Of a stretch of DNA of 59,823 nucleotides, positions 7,608 to 16,192 are shown in pieces. The stretch's first letter is position 1; each line of letters opens with the position of its first letter. The notes beneath the pieces were generated by a model. It was not told the origin of the DNA. It searched no databases and worked only from the letters and a program-made list of their open reading frames with translations. Origin of the DNA: an uncultured Hyphomicrobiales bacterium. GTDB lineage: Bacteria > Pseudomonadota > Alphaproteobacteria > Rhizobiales > Beijerinckiaceae. Both the position numbers and the translations under genes were made by a program. The DNA is taken from assembly GCA_903932535.1 (NCBI GenBank), contig CAIZGR010000222.1:1-59823 (forward strand), written 5' to 3'.

Positions 7608-8088
7608 AGTTCCGAGTTGGCGTGCAAAGCGCGCGGCGGCCATCCATGCGTGGCAGGCGGGCCTTACCGCGGCGGAGCAAATCGCCGCCAAGGAAGCGCG
7701 AGACGAGGCTAGGGCGAGGTCAAAAGGGCGCCAGCATGGGCGCGTCAACCTCACCGAGCGCATCGCGACGGCGCATTTGGTCGAGGGCAAGACCCCGGAC
7801 GAGATTGCGGCTGAGTTCGCGTGGACGCTCCGAAACCTTCAAATCCGCGCCGCGGCTTTCGGCATCCCCATGCGCTCGCGCGCCAATCAACGCCGCTTGC
7901 CGGAGGTCTGGATTCCGAATGACACCCACGCCGCGCTGACCCAAGTCGGAAAAGAAGCCGGGATGACTCTGACCGAGCTTATCACCGAGCTTTTGAAGCG
8001 GCACGGGGAGGACTTCGGCATCAAGGCGCGGCGGGAGTTTCGCTTACCGGCTCGACCGGCGCCGGCGGATAGGAGGGCGGCGGGATGA
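7588..8088 (+). CDS. hypothetical HTH-like protein, 166 aa
   Basis: TTG 7588 is preceded by GGGGGCGGA. Residues ~55-90 ('IATAHLVEGKTPDEIAAEFA' then 'LRNLQIRAAAFGIPM') resemble a helix-turn-helix of the kind seen in GcrA-like and sigma-like small proteins. The C-terminal half has a second helical segment ('ALTQVGKEAGMTLTELITEL') typical of ribbon-helix-helix ends. A DNA-binding role is inferred; no family named. Confidence 0.6.
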   Translation: MSTQQPEVPSWRAKRAAAIHAWQAGLTAAEQIAAKEARDEARARSKGRQHGRVNLTERIATAHLVEGKTPDEIAAEFAWTLRNLQIRAAAFGIPMRSRANQRRLPEVWIPNDTHAALTQVGKEAGMTLTELITELLKRHGEDFGIKARREFRLPARPAPADRRAAG

Positions 8089-8657
8089 GACCGTGGCCCT
8101 TCGACCCGCTGCGGCCATTCTCATACGACCTCGTGGTCTGCGACCCGCCGTGGCCGTGGGCCGCCTATTCGGAGAAGGGGCAGGCCAAGTCTCCCGAGGC
8201 GCAATACGAGACCATGAGCATGGACGCTATCGGCCTTCTCCCGGTCGGCGATTTGCTCGCGCCAGGGGGCGTTCTCTTCCTCTGGTGTACGTGGCCGCTG
8301 ATTGACGAACAGGCTCAGATGCCAAAGCGCTGGGGCCTCAAGGTCAAGACGGGCGGCAGTTGGGCCAAGAGGACCGTCAACGGCAAGCTTCGGTGGGGTC
8401 CGGGCTATCTGCTCCGCTCTGTGTGCGAGTCCTTCCTGATTGCGACGTTGCCTGAGTCTGGCTTTCGCGGCGCTCGCGAAATCAACCTGATCGACGGTTT
8501 GGCTCGGGAGCACTCCCGAAAACCGGACGAAGCCTACGCGATGCTTGAGCGCATTCTTCCGCACGCTCGCCGAGCCGATATTTTCTCGCGCCAGTCACGG
8601 GCGGGATGGGATTCATTCGGAAACGAGGCCACGAAATTCGACGGAGCCGCCGCATGA
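8085..8657 (+). CDS. MT-A70 family adenine methyltransferase
   Basis: 190 aa. The catalytic motif D-P-P-W lies at residues 20-23 in 'YDLVVCDPPWPWAAYSEKG'. It is followed by 'LLAPGGVLFLWCTWPL' and a C-terminal 'HSRKPDEAYAMLERILPHA', the usual order of the MT-A70 (Ime4/phage Dam-like) class. It transfers a methyl group from SAM to the N6 of adenine, probably in phage DNA to escape restriction or mark replication. Start ATG 8085 overlaps the previous stop. Confidence 0.9.
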   Translation: MRPWPFDPLRPFSYDLVVCDPPWPWAAYSEKGQAKSPEAQYETMSMDAIGLLPVGDLLAPGGVLFLWCTWPLIDEQAQMPKRWGLKVKTGGSWAKRTVNGKLRWGPGYLLRSVCESFLIATLPESGFRGAREINLIDGLAREHSRKPDEAYAMLERILPHARRADIFSRQSRAGWDSFGNEATKFDGAAA

Positions 8658-8875
8658 ACGCGCGCGGCTATTCCGCTCGCCGCATCGCGATAGCGCTTGA
8701 AATCAGCAACAACACAGCGGCCCGCTACGTCCGCACGAGCCCGGTTGTCTCGCTCTGCGCTTGCGGCAAATCATCCGGCCATCGCGGTTGGTGCGGGCCT
8801 CGTTTCCGAGCGAGCCCGGCGCGGCAGAAAATGTTCGCCGAGAAGCTTTCCCCTTCAAGAAAGGAGTCGGCATGA
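8654..8875 (+). CDS. small HTH plus zinc-knuckle-like protein
   Basis: 73 aa from ATG 8654, which overlaps the methylase stop. 'YSARRIAIALEISNNTAARY' is a resolvase-type helix-turn-helix. It is followed by C-A-C-G-K-S-S-G-H-R-G-W-C, a plausible metal-binding turn. The stop overlaps the next ATG (ATGA). Function unknown; DNA binding is likely. Confidence 0.6.
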   Translation: MNARGYSARRIAIALEISNNTAARYVRTSPVVSLCACGKSSGHRGWCGPRFRASPARQKMFAEKLSPSRKESA

Positions 8876-9291
8876 CCCGCCTTGCTATTGTGTTTGTTGC
8901 GCTGGCGTTTTCGACGAGCGCGTTCAGCCACGACATTTACAACGGCCTCTACACGAAGGACCATTCTCTCCCTTGCTGCGGCGGTGAGGGCGCCGGGGCC
9001 GCTCGTGATTGCTGGCGGACCATCTATCGCGAGCGCGGCGATCAGTACGAGTTTCGGACGATGGCCGGCGATTGGGTCCGCATTCCCCAGGACCGAATTC
9101 AGTTCACGCCTATTCCGGGAGACGTGCCGACAGGCGAGCCGCACGAGGCGCATCTTTGCTATCGCGACGACCCGGAGACAATCGGCAACTACCGCATGTA
9201 CGGGAATCCGACCAGCGACCGCATCATGCCGACCGTGAGCGGGAAGGAGATAATTTTCTTCTGCGCTATCATCCCGCCGCAATTTTATTGA
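8872..9291 (+). CDS. exported hypothetical protein
   Basis: 139 aa. Residues 1-20 are a signal peptide ('RLAIVFVALAFSTSAFS'), so the mature protein goes to the periplasm. It contains several Cys ('LPCCGGEGAGAARDCW', 'HLCYRD', 'FFCAI'), consistent with disulphides. Similar small exported proteins occur in alphaproteobacterial genomes and prophages without assigned function. It may act on the host envelope; nothing more can be said. Confidence 0.7.
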   Translation: MTRLAIVFVALAFSTSAFSHDIYNGLYTKDHSLPCCGGEGAGAARDCWRTIYRERGDQYEFRTMAGDWVRIPQDRIQFTPIPGDVPTGEPHEAHLCYRDDPETIGNYRMYGNPTSDRIMPTVSGKEIIFFCAIIPPQFY

Positions 9292-9299
9292 GGGAAACT

Positions 9300-9902
9300 A
9301 TGGAAACGGGGCCAGTCTTGATCGAAAAGATAGTCGGCGCGGGCATGGGAAAATTCCGGTGCAAGTGTGGCGCTGAATTCGTTACGCGGCGATGCGACGT
9401 CAGAAGTGGACACGTTGTTTCGTGTGGATGCGTAAAGGTTGACGCAATTCGCGAAATTGGAAGGGCCAACCTCAGGCATGGGCATTGTCTAAGCGGGCAG
9501 TCATCGCCAACGTATAAGAGTTGGCAAGGGATGATAGACAGATGCCAAAACCCGAAATCGAAGGACTACCTCAGGTATGGATCGCGCGGAATATCAGTTT
9601 GTGAGAGATGGATGAGTTTCGAGAACTTTCTTACTGATATGGGGAATCGCCCCCTGGGGAAGACGATTGATCGCGTCGATAACGACGGAAACTACGAGCC
9701 AGGAAACTGCCGCTGGGCAACGCGGCTTGAGCAGGCGCGAAATCAGCGAACAAATAAGAGATTTGAGTTCTGTGGGCGGATGCTCACTACGGGCGAGATT
9801 TTAGAGGCGTCGAATTCTTCTGTCCTCGCTCAGACGTTCCTTTGGCGAATTCGCCGCGGCAAATCGATGACGGAGTGCCTCTCGCCCGTTGGAAGGACTT
9901 GA
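9300..9902 (+). CDS. HNH-type homing endonuclease-like protein
   Basis: 200 aa from ATG 9300 (AGGG six bases upstream). An N-terminal Cys-rich part ('FRCKCGAEFVTRRCDVRSG' ... 'VSCGCVK') is followed by a phage HNH segment: 'YKSWQGMIDRCQNPKSKDY', then 'GNRPLGKTIDRVDNDGNYE' and 'PGNCRWATRLEQARNQRTN'. Such genes are usually free-standing homing nucleases. The base composition is visibly more AT-rich than the neighbours, in keeping with a mobile gene. Confidence 0.8.
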   Translation: METGPVLIEKIVGAGMGKFRCKCGAEFVTRRCDVRSGHVVSCGCVKVDAIREIGRANLRHGHCLSGQSSPTYKSWQGMIDRCQNPKSKDYLRYGSRGISVCERWMSFENFLTDMGNRPLGKTIDRVDNDGNYEPGNCRWATRLEQARNQRTNKRFEFCGRMLTTGEILEASNSSVLAQTFLWRIRRGKSMTECLSPVGRT

Positions 9903-9904
9903 CC

Positions 9905-10138
9905 ATGCCCGCCCTCCTCCGCAAACGCCCTCCCTCCCGAAGCGCCCTCTTGGTTGAAGCCATCAGCCTCGGCGTCGATACGACGGAGAGGCTCGCTGAC
10001 TTGTTCGGCGTCCCCCGCCAAGTTGTCCGCTCGACCCTCGGCGACCTCGAAACAAGGATGCTTGTCAGCCGCTCCGGTTACGTCCGCAAGCCTGGGCGCC
10101 GGGGAGCGCCGCTTCGTCGTTGGAGTGTTTCGCAATGA
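9905..10138 (+). CDS. small winged-helix protein
   Basis: 77 aa from ATG 9905. 'TERLADLFGVPRQVVRSTLG' then 'DLETRMLVSRSGYVRKPGRR' is a compact helix-turn-helix plus wing. The fold type recalls the internal repeats of the GcrA-like protein. The stop overlaps the next ATG. It probably binds DNA; the target is unknown. Confidence 0.6.
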   Translation: MPALLRKRPPSRSALLVEAISLGVDTTERLADLFGVPRQVVRSTLGDLETRMLVSRSGYVRKPGRRGAPLRRWSVSQ

Positions 10139-10458
10139 CCCGCCTTCGCCCTGAGAACCGCCGCTCGTCGGAAACCGTCGAGGTCGAACACGACCGGCAG
10201 CGCTATTGCGTATCGGTTGGCTTCCTGCCTGATGGTCAAACGGCAATCGAGGTCTTCGTAAGCGCGGTAAGGACGGCCTCTGCGCTTGAGGCTCTCGCGC
10301 GTGACGGCGCGATTCTGATTTCCTTTGCGATTCAGCACGGCGTCCCGCTGGAAGACCTTCGCAGCGCCGTATCGCGTGGTGACCATGACGAGCCTGCCTC
10401 CGTTATCGGGGCCGTGCTGGATGCGGTTGCGGCAAATTGGAAGAGGACGGTGGCATGA
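10135..10458 (+). CDS. TSCPD-domain-like protein
   Basis: 107 aa. 'YCVSVGFLPDGQTAIEVFV', 'ASALEALARDGAILISFAIQ' and 'HGVPLEDLRSAV' follow the short phage/alphaproteobacterial proteins related to the C-terminal TSCPD domain of B12-dependent ribonucleotide reductase. No catalytic subunit is present here, so the role is unknown, perhaps tied to nucleotide metabolism. Start ATG 10135 overlaps the previous stop. Confidence 0.65.
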   Translation: MTRLRPENRRSSETVEVEHDRQRYCVSVGFLPDGQTAIEVFVSAVRTASALEALARDGAILISFAIQHGVPLEDLRSAVSRGDHDEPASVIGAVLDAVAANWKRTVA

Positions 10459-10838
10459 AAATCTATCTGGCAGGCCCTATGAGGGGGATTCCTCAGTTCA
10501 ACTTTCCCGCTTTTCATGAAGGGGCAGCAAAGCTTCGCGCTGATGGTCATGTCGTTTTCAATCCGGCCGAGCGGGACGTTGCGATTCATGGACCCGCTTT
10601 CGCGGAGAACAATCTGACCGGGGACAACAGTCAGGCCGAGCGCGAGCACGGATTCAATCTGCGCGATGCGCTGCGCGACGATTTGGTCTGGATATGCGCC
10701 GAGGCCGACGCCGTGGTTTGTCTTCCGGGATGGGAGAACAGCAAAGGCGTTGCGGCAGAGCGGGCGACCGCGCTAGCGCTTGGCCTTCCCATTTTCGACC
10801 TGCTGGACTTTCAGTGGGCTGGCGGTGGCTCCCCATGA
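10455..10838 (+). CDS. DUF4406 / nucleoside deoxyribosyltransferase-like protein
   Basis: 127 aa. It opens 'KIYLAGPMRGIPQFNFPAF', the signature of DUF4406. 'NPAERD', 'LRDDLVWICAEADAVVCLP' and 'GWENSKGVAAERATALAL' complete the Rossmann-like nucleoside 2-deoxyribosyltransferase pattern. Family members are common in phages and presumably act on nucleotides. Start and stop overlap the neighbours by four bases. Confidence 0.8.
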   Translation: MKIYLAGPMRGIPQFNFPAFHEGAAKLRADGHVVFNPAERDVAIHGPAFAENNLTGDNSQAEREHGFNLRDALRDDLVWICAEADAVVCLPGWENSKGVAAERATALALGLPIFDLLDFQWAGGGSP

Positions 10839-11341
10839 AACTAGACCCTCCCTCCGCTTTCTTGCGCGTGTTTCATCCTTTGCCCCTCACAGCGGCGCGG
10901 GCGCTCGACTTCCACCGCGACGGCGAAGCCTCGATTTCGCTGAGCGTGAAGGAAGCGGCTTCAATCAATCAAGGGGATGGCTTCTGGATTGCGGAGCCGT
11001 GGCGGACGTTTGTCAGCTTGGACGGAACCGACGAGGATGACGTCTGGCATTCACGGGCGCGGCGGGGCGCGGGCGTCGCCTATGACGCCGGAGGGCCGGG
11101 TCTATCCATTCGCAAGCGCATTGGCGAGGAACGCGGGGCGCCTGACTATCACTACGGGGAGCGCGAGAACCTGACCGCCTTCGGACGCCTCCGCCCCGCC
11201 TTCCTCATGCCCCGCTGGGCGTCCCGCTCGACGGCGGTCATCTCCGATATCCTTCTCACCGACACGCACGCGATTTTCGGCGTCAGGACGATTGCGGGGA
11301 ACGTCGATGACTTGATTGCACGAGGGCTTGTGGCGGCATGA
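10835..11341 (+). CDS. ASCH-like phage protein
   Basis: 168 aa. The middle ('YGERENLTAFGRLRPAFLM' then 'PRWASRSTAVISDILL') matches phage proteins with an ASCH-type region, where R-P and the 'MPRWASR' block are conserved. ASCH domains bind RNA or modified nucleotides. A precise activity cannot be read. It lies in the overlapping chain leading to the cytosine methylase. Confidence 0.6.
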   Translation: MKLDPPSAFLRVFHPLPLTAARALDFHRDGEASISLSVKEAASINQGDGFWIAEPWRTFVSLDGTDEDDVWHSRARRGAGVAYDAGGPGLSIRKRIGEERGAPDYHYGERENLTAFGRLRPAFLMPRWASRSTAVISDILLTDTHAIFGVRTIAGNVDDLIARGLVAA

Positions 11342-12183
11342 CCCGGCCTCTGGCTATCGACCTTTTCTGCGGCTTAGGTGGTTGGACGTCGGGCCTGCTC
11401 GCGGAGGGCTTCGACGTGATTGGATTTGATATTGAGGCGCACGTCTATGGCGAGCACCGCTACCCGGCTCAACTCGTTATCCAAGACGTGCTGACGCTTC
11501 ATGGCTCGCAATTTCGCAGTGCTGACTTGATTGTCGCCTCACCGCCTTGTCAGGAATACAGCTACATGGCGATGCCTTGGAGCAAGGCGAAAGCGAAGGC
11601 GGCGGCTATCCGCGCGGACGAGACCGGCGCCGAACTCGAACGGCTGAACCGGCTTTTCAACGCCTGCTTCCGAATTCAGCGCGAGGCGTGCGCGGCGGCG
11701 GGGCGGCATATCCCGATGGTGGTGGAAAACGTGCGCGGCGCCGAGCCTTGGGTTGGTCGCGCGCGTTGGTCATTTGGAAGTTTTTTCTTATGGGGCGACG
11801 TGCCGGCTCTGATGCCAGCAACAATCAAAGCGCGTAAGGTTCCCGGCTTTCGCTTCGACGGGAGCGGGAGGTCGTTTCAGACGGCGAGTGTCGCCGAGAC
11901 GGGCGTCAAGGCGCCAGGCATGAATTGGAGCGACCGCACGAAGCGCGGGCAGAATTTCACGCGCATCGCCGGCAGGCACGCGGTGGCGTCGGATGGCCGA
12001 AAGCAGGTCGGCTCTGGTCGTGAATGGTTTGCGGGCGAGGGCGCAACTTCGCGCGAGACGAGCAGCAAGTCCCCTACCAGAAAGTTCGCCAGCGCCATGA
12101 TTGCCAAGATTCCCGAGCCGCTGAGCCGCCATATCGCAAGAACCTATCTGCCTATGAGAGAACTTGTCGGGGCTAGCGCATGA
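11338..12183 (+). CDS. DNA (cytosine-5) methyltransferase
   Basis: 281 aa. Motif I is 'AIDLFCGLGGWTSGLLAEG' (residues 6-24), motif IV 'ASPPCQEYS' (catalytic Cys near residue 70) and motif VI 'VVENVRGAEPW' (near 130). The C-terminus has 'IPEPLSRHIARTYL', equivalent to motif X. It methylates C5 of cytosine; the target is unknown. No partner restriction enzyme is next to it, so it is an orphan methylase, probably protective. Confidence 0.9.
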   Translation: MTRPLAIDLFCGLGGWTSGLLAEGFDVIGFDIEAHVYGEHRYPAQLVIQDVLTLHGSQFRSADLIVASPPCQEYSYMAMPWSKAKAKAAAIRADETGAELERLNRLFNACFRIQREACAAAGRHIPMVVENVRGAEPWVGRARWSFGSFFLWGDVPALMPATIKARKVPGFRFDGSGRSFQTASVAETGVKAPGMNWSDRTKRGQNFTRIAGRHAVASDGRKQVGSGREWFAGEGATSRETSSKSPTRKFASAMIAKIPEPLSRHIARTYLPMRELVGASA

Positions 12184-12422
12184 AAGACCTCCCTCCCTCC
12201 CTCGACCTCTCCCGCAAGGAAGCCCTCGCCCCTCGCCTCCGTTGGAGCCCAGGCCGCAAGGCTCAAATCCTTCGCGCTATCGCGCGAGGCACAGTGACGC
12301 CGGAAGAGGTCATGTCGGCGCATGTGATTTCGGCGGATGAATTGGACTCCTGGCAACGCGCGGCGAGTCAGGGCGTAGGGGCTCTGCGCGTGACACGGCG
12401 AAATGCGGAGGGGCGGGCGTGA
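12180..12422 (+). CDS. sciP: SciP-like CtrA inhibitor (DUF1153)
   Basis: 80 aa. After 'LPPSLDLSRKEALAPRLRW' it reads 'SPGRKAQILRAIARGTVTPE', 'EVMSAHVISADELDSWQRA' and 'GVGALRVTRRN'. This follows SciP/DUF1153 closely: basic R-K-A helix, E-E turn, L-S-W-Q-like helix, and G-L-x-x-T-R near the end. In Caulobacter SciP is about 93 aa, accumulates late in the cell cycle and represses transcription of CtrA-activated genes. Here it is translationally coupled on both sides (ATGA and GTGA), between a methylase and the primase. Confidence 0.75.
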   Translation: MKDLPPSLDLSRKEALAPRLRWSPGRKAQILRAIARGTVTPEEVMSAHVISADELDSWQRAASQGVGALRVTRRNAEGRA

Positions 12423-13612
12423 ACGCGCTATCCCCCGCATGGTCGAGTTTTTGGAGCGAGGCGCGCGAGATTGATATTCTCGACGTGGCCGCGCGCCTTG
12501 GTTGTAAGCTGAAAAAGAGCGGTTCCGACTATCTGTCCTCTTGCCCCCTTGGCTGCGCGAGCGAGGACGGCTTTGTCGTCACGCCCTCAAAGCAGATTTT
12601 CCTTTGCCGCCCCTCCGGCGCCTCGGGCGATGTCGTCGATATGGTCTGCCACGTCCACGGCTCGACCAAAACGGAGGCGTTAGAATTCATCACCGGGCAT
12701 AACCGCCCTGACCGAAACCAAGGCGAGACGCCAGAGGAACAGGAAGCGCGCGAACAGCGCCGCCTTGAGGCGCAATATCGGGCCGTTGAAATTCAGGCCG
12801 AACGCGAACGCGAGCGCGAAGAAAGACTGAAGCGCGACGAAGAGGCAGTAGCGGCAATCCTTGAGCGCGCCCTTCCTTTCCCAGACTCCTACGCCGAGCG
12901 CTATATGAAGGAAGGCCGGGGCGTGACGCTTCCCAAGCGCATGACGCGGGATTTGCGATTTGTCCTGAGCCTCGATTATTTCGGCTATCCTGATGCGGAG
13001 GCAAAGAAACTCGAACCCCTGGCCTCTCTCCCGGCGATGGTTGCTCTCATTCGCAATCCGGCCGCGGATATCGTCGGGCTTCACCTGACCTATCTCGACC
13101 CGGAGATTCCGAGAAAGTGGAGGCCCATAGGGGATTCCGCTCGAAACAAACCGAAGAAATTCCGCAAGGTCGTCGAGAAGCTGACCGGCTCTATGATTCG
13201 CCTTGGCGTCATCACTGAAACACTCGTTATCGGCGAGGGCATCGAGACAACCGGGGCTTTCTTCCAAATGGGGCTGGCGCCCGACGATGCGTCTTTCGGC
13301 GTCGCCATGAGCCTGGGCAATCTCTGCGGAGGCTCGACGCAGACTGTTGAGCATCGAAGCAAAAAGGACGCGAACGGGAATCCCTCGCGGACCATGAACG
13401 GCATCCCGGACCCGGCAAAGCCCGGCGTTATCCTTCCCGAGCATGTCCGTAGCGTGATTCTGCTTGGGGATGGGGATAGCGACCAAGTAACGACGCGAGC
13501 CGCCTTGCTGACCGGCGCGCGGCGCTACGCCAATGAGGGGCGCACAGCGTCGATTTGCATGGCCGACCCCGGGGCGGATTTCAACGATATGCTGAAGGGC
13601 TGGCGCGGGTGA
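12419..13612 (+). CDS. DNA primase, CHC2 zinc finger plus Toprim
   Basis: 397 aa from GTG 12419. N-terminal zinc-binding part: 'DYLSSCPLGCASEDGFVV' and 'IFLCRPSGASGDVVDMVC' (residues ~38-82). A long charged helix follows (~100-145). The Toprim-like core has 'LVIGEGIETTGAFFQMGL' near 270 and 'LLGDGDSDQ' near 350. It makes RNA primers for phage replication. The helicase gene follows at once, forming a replication pair. Confidence 0.85.
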   Translation: MNALSPAWSSFWSEAREIDILDVAARLGCKLKKSGSDYLSSCPLGCASEDGFVVTPSKQIFLCRPSGASGDVVDMVCHVHGSTKTEALEFITGHNRPDRNQGETPEEQEAREQRRLEAQYRAVEIQAEREREREERLKRDEEAVAAILERALPFPDSYAERYMKEGRGVTLPKRMTRDLRFVLSLDYFGYPDAEAKKLEPLASLPAMVALIRNPAADIVGLHLTYLDPEIPRKWRPIGDSARNKPKKFRKVVEKLTGSMIRLGVITETLVIGEGIETTGAFFQMGLAPDDASFGVAMSLGNLCGGSTQTVEHRSKKDANGNPSRTMNGIPDPAKPGVILPEHVRSVILLGDGDSDQVTTRAALLTGARRYANEGRTASICMADPGADFNDMLKGWRG

Positions 13613-15000
13613 GCGACGTTCCAAATATGGCCCCGCCTGACGGGCGCCCGCGCATCCAATCGCTTGAGGAGTTCTCCGCCGAGGTCATGCCGCTACTCGG
13701 GCCGGCGGTGACGTCGAAGGTCGGGGGGCGTTTCATCCACGACATCATCAGCATCAAGCCGAAGCGCGATTGGTTGCTGAAGGGCGTGCTTCTAGCCTCG
13801 ACTTTTTCCTTGGTTGTCGGCCCTGCCGGTTGCGGAAAGTCCTTCCTGACATTGGATTTAATCATGACGATGGCTCTCGCCGTCGTCAATCAAACCGCTC
13901 CTCGGGAGTGGTTCGGGCGCAGAATCAAACCCTGCGGAATCGTCTACATCGCCGCCGAGGGGCAGGAAGATTTCGTCATTCGGATGCACGCCTGGATGCA
14001 GTCGCACGGCGTCCCGCCCGACACTCGCCTTCCGGTCTTTCTCATTCCAACCGTTATCGACCTGAGAACCGGCGACGCCGCGACGAAAGTGCTCATTGAG
14101 GAGGCGAAAGCGGTCGCAGCGGTTATGAGGGCCGAGTTCCATTGCGAGGTCGGAATGATCGTGGTCGACACCTTCAACCGCGCGCTGGCCGGGGGCGACG
14201 ACTCCAAGCCTGAGCACGTAGGGGCTCTCATCAAGAATTGCACGACGATACGCGAGGCGCTCTCAACGGCGGTGCTCGCTATCCACCACACCGTCAAATC
14301 GGGCGGCAGGATGGACCCGAGGGGCCACGGCTCAATTCGGGCCGACAATGACGCGGAAATCTTCGTCAACCCGGCCCAGGACGGGGCGCCGAACGACTGG
14401 CGCGTCACGCGCAACAAAGCCGGGCCGGCGGGCGATCGCCACGAGTTCCGCCTCCGGCCTATTGAGGTTGGCCGGGATGATAACGGCGACCCCATCACGT
14501 CCTGCTTTGTCGCCCCGGGCGCGATGGAAAGCTCGGCGGAGGGGCACGACATGCGCGACGCCGCGGCGGCGGCCGACACGAAGAAGCCGTTCATGACCGC
14601 CGATGGGCGCCTAATCCTGAGCGGGCGCCTCACCATCGTAATGAGGGCTCTACACTCGGTCATCGAGGCGAGCGGCGAATATCCCCCGGCCGACGTCCCG
14701 GTCCCCCACGGCCGGCGTGCGACGACCTACAAGTCATGGCTCGACGAAATCGTCTCCAAGATGCCGGGCGACGACAGGGAGGGGAAAGTCTTCCGCGACC
14801 GCTGCCGCAAGGCGCGCGACGCCGCCGCCGAGCGCCTCGTCAACAAGGGCGTAATCGGGATGCACGACGACTGGATATGGCGTACCGGCCGCAAGGTCGC
14901 GATGGTCGACCACCCTGAAAAGGAGGCCGCTCCCGATGTCACGCCGGCCAAGGTCAACGAGAATCTGATTGAGGAGGATTCAGGTGACATGCCGTTCTGA
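13609..15000 (+). CDS. RecA-fold replicative helicase / RepA-like ATPase
   Basis: 463 aa from GTG 13609. Walker A 'VVGPAGCGKSFLTLD' is near residue 70, 'GIVYIAAEGQEDFVIRM' near 115, Walker B 'MIVVDTFNRALAGGDD' near 184 and 'VLAIHHTVKSGGRMDPRGHG' near 222. This is the AAA_25/RepA-type pattern of hexameric helicases. The C-terminal third may be a regulatory or DNA-binding module. It follows the primase with a 4-base overlap. Confidence 0.85.
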   Translation: MSDVPNMAPPDGRPRIQSLEEFSAEVMPLLGPAVTSKVGGRFIHDIISIKPKRDWLLKGVLLASTFSLVVGPAGCGKSFLTLDLIMTMALAVVNQTAPREWFGRRIKPCGIVYIAAEGQEDFVIRMHAWMQSHGVPPDTRLPVFLIPTVIDLRTGDAATKVLIEEAKAVAAVMRAEFHCEVGMIVVDTFNRALAGGDDSKPEHVGALIKNCTTIREALSTAVLAIHHTVKSGGRMDPRGHGSIRADNDAEIFVNPAQDGAPNDWRVTRNKAGPAGDRHEFRLRPIEVGRDDNGDPITSCFVAPGAMESSAEGHDMRDAAAAADTKKPFMTADGRLILSGRLTIVMRALHSVIEASGEYPPADVPVPHGRRATTYKSWLDEIVSKMPGDDREGKVFRDRCRKARDAAAERLVNKGVIGMHDDWIWRTGRKVAMVDHPEKEAAPDVTPAKVNENLIEEDSGDMPF

Positions 15001-15096
15001 CGCCATTTCCTCCGAAAACCCGCCCAAAACAAAGCTAGCCGAAACGTTTCTTCCGAAAACCGAACGGAATTTCCGATGCCATTCGAGGAAAGCGTG

Positions 15097-15945
15097 ATGC
15101 CGGAACTGACCCTTTCCGACCTCGCCGACGCCTATGGGAGCGACGACGCCTCGCCGCCGCTGGTCGATGCGCTCGGGAATCCGGTCTACGTCATCCCAAA
15201 GGAGTGGACCCCGGCGCACGTCCTCAACCGGCTCGTCGACGCCTTCGGTGTTATCCAGCGCATCGTCGCCAAGCCCGGCCCCAAAGCGTTCGGAACCGCC
15301 TGGCCGCCCATGATGGTCGAATTCGCGGATTTGCTCGACGAAAACGCCCGGCGCCTGGCGCTGGCGGAAAAGGACAAAGAAGCCGCTCGGGGAGGCAAGC
15401 CGAACAAACTGCAAATCTCAATGGGGGAGGAGGCTATCCACTGGCCTATTCGCTATCTTGCGGGCTTGGATTTGCAGTCCGACGCGCTTCGGCTCTGGCT
15501 CCTGGCTCAGACCGAAAGCTTCAACCTAGAGCGCGTGCTGAGCCGCCGGCGCCTTGTCGCCGAAGAGCTTGTCCGCCTGCTTGCCGGCAAGCCGGAGGCG
15601 CCGAAGCTCGACGTGGACCAGCTTAGGGCGACCGCCCGCGGCGTTGTCGCCTCGACCAACGTCCTCCTCGATAGGGCGCGAGAGGCGGCCCGCGCGGCCC
15701 GCTCGGAGCGCCAGCTTGCCGCTGCGCGCGCGGACGCCGACTACGCCCGAAAGCGGGCTCGGGAGCGATTCTCGAAAATTGCACACCGGGAGCGGCTTAT
15801 CGAGAGGGCGAAGGTTCAGAAAATCCCGCTCACCGAGGTCATGCCCGGCAAGGTTCTGCATCGCCAGACGCTCGACAAGATGCGCTGGGAGGCGGCTGGG
15901 ATAGTCGCGGCGGAGTTGCGGAAAGCGCGCGTTTTGGTTCGTTGA
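15097..15945 (+). CDS. hypothetical protein, 282 aa
   Basis: ATG 15097 has GAGGAA six bases upstream and is preferred to ATG 15076. The first half is mixed; the second half is a long charged helix (~160-235, 'ARAARSERQLAAARADADY') probably forming a coiled coil. It follows the helicase after a 96-bp gap with TTCCG-type repeats. No family recognised; a replication-accessory role is only a guess from position. Confidence 0.6.
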   Translation: MPELTLSDLADAYGSDDASPPLVDALGNPVYVIPKEWTPAHVLNRLVDAFGVIQRIVAKPGPKAFGTAWPPMMVEFADLLDENARRLALAEKDKEAARGGKPNKLQISMGEEAIHWPIRYLAGLDLQSDALRLWLLAQTESFNLERVLSRRRLVAEELVRLLAGKPEAPKLDVDQLRATARGVVASTNVLLDRAREAARAARSERQLAAARADADYARKRARERFSKIAHRERLIERAKVQKIPLTEVMPGKVLHRQTLDKMRWEAAGIVAAELRKARVLVR

Positions 15946-15964
15946 CAGTCAAGGAGAAGCGAAA

Positions 15965-16192
15965 ATGCAGAGTGCAGAATTTGACGCCTACGGGAACACC
16001 GTGAACCGCATCGAGCCGGAGATTCATCCGCTCGACAATGGAGGCGCGCTCGCCTCGATAGCGGTCAGCCTGAAGCGCATAGCCGACAGTTTGTCGTTCA
16101 CTCAATCTCCGGCGTTCCGGGCGTTCATAGACGCGGCGGAAAAGGAGATGGCGGGCGCGGTTGCGGATAGCGAGAGTCGGAGGAAGCCGTGA
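15965..16192 (+). CDS. small hypothetical protein, 75 aa
   Basis: ATG 15965 follows AAGGAGAAGCGAAA, a good ribosome site. The segment 'SIAVSLKRIADSLSFTQSP' is amphipathic. No family recognised. The GTG of the next gene overlaps its stop. Confidence 0.6.
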   Translation: MQSAEFDAYGNTVNRIEPEIHPLDNGGALASIAVSLKRIADSLSFTQSPAFRAFIDAAEKEMAGAVADSESRRKP

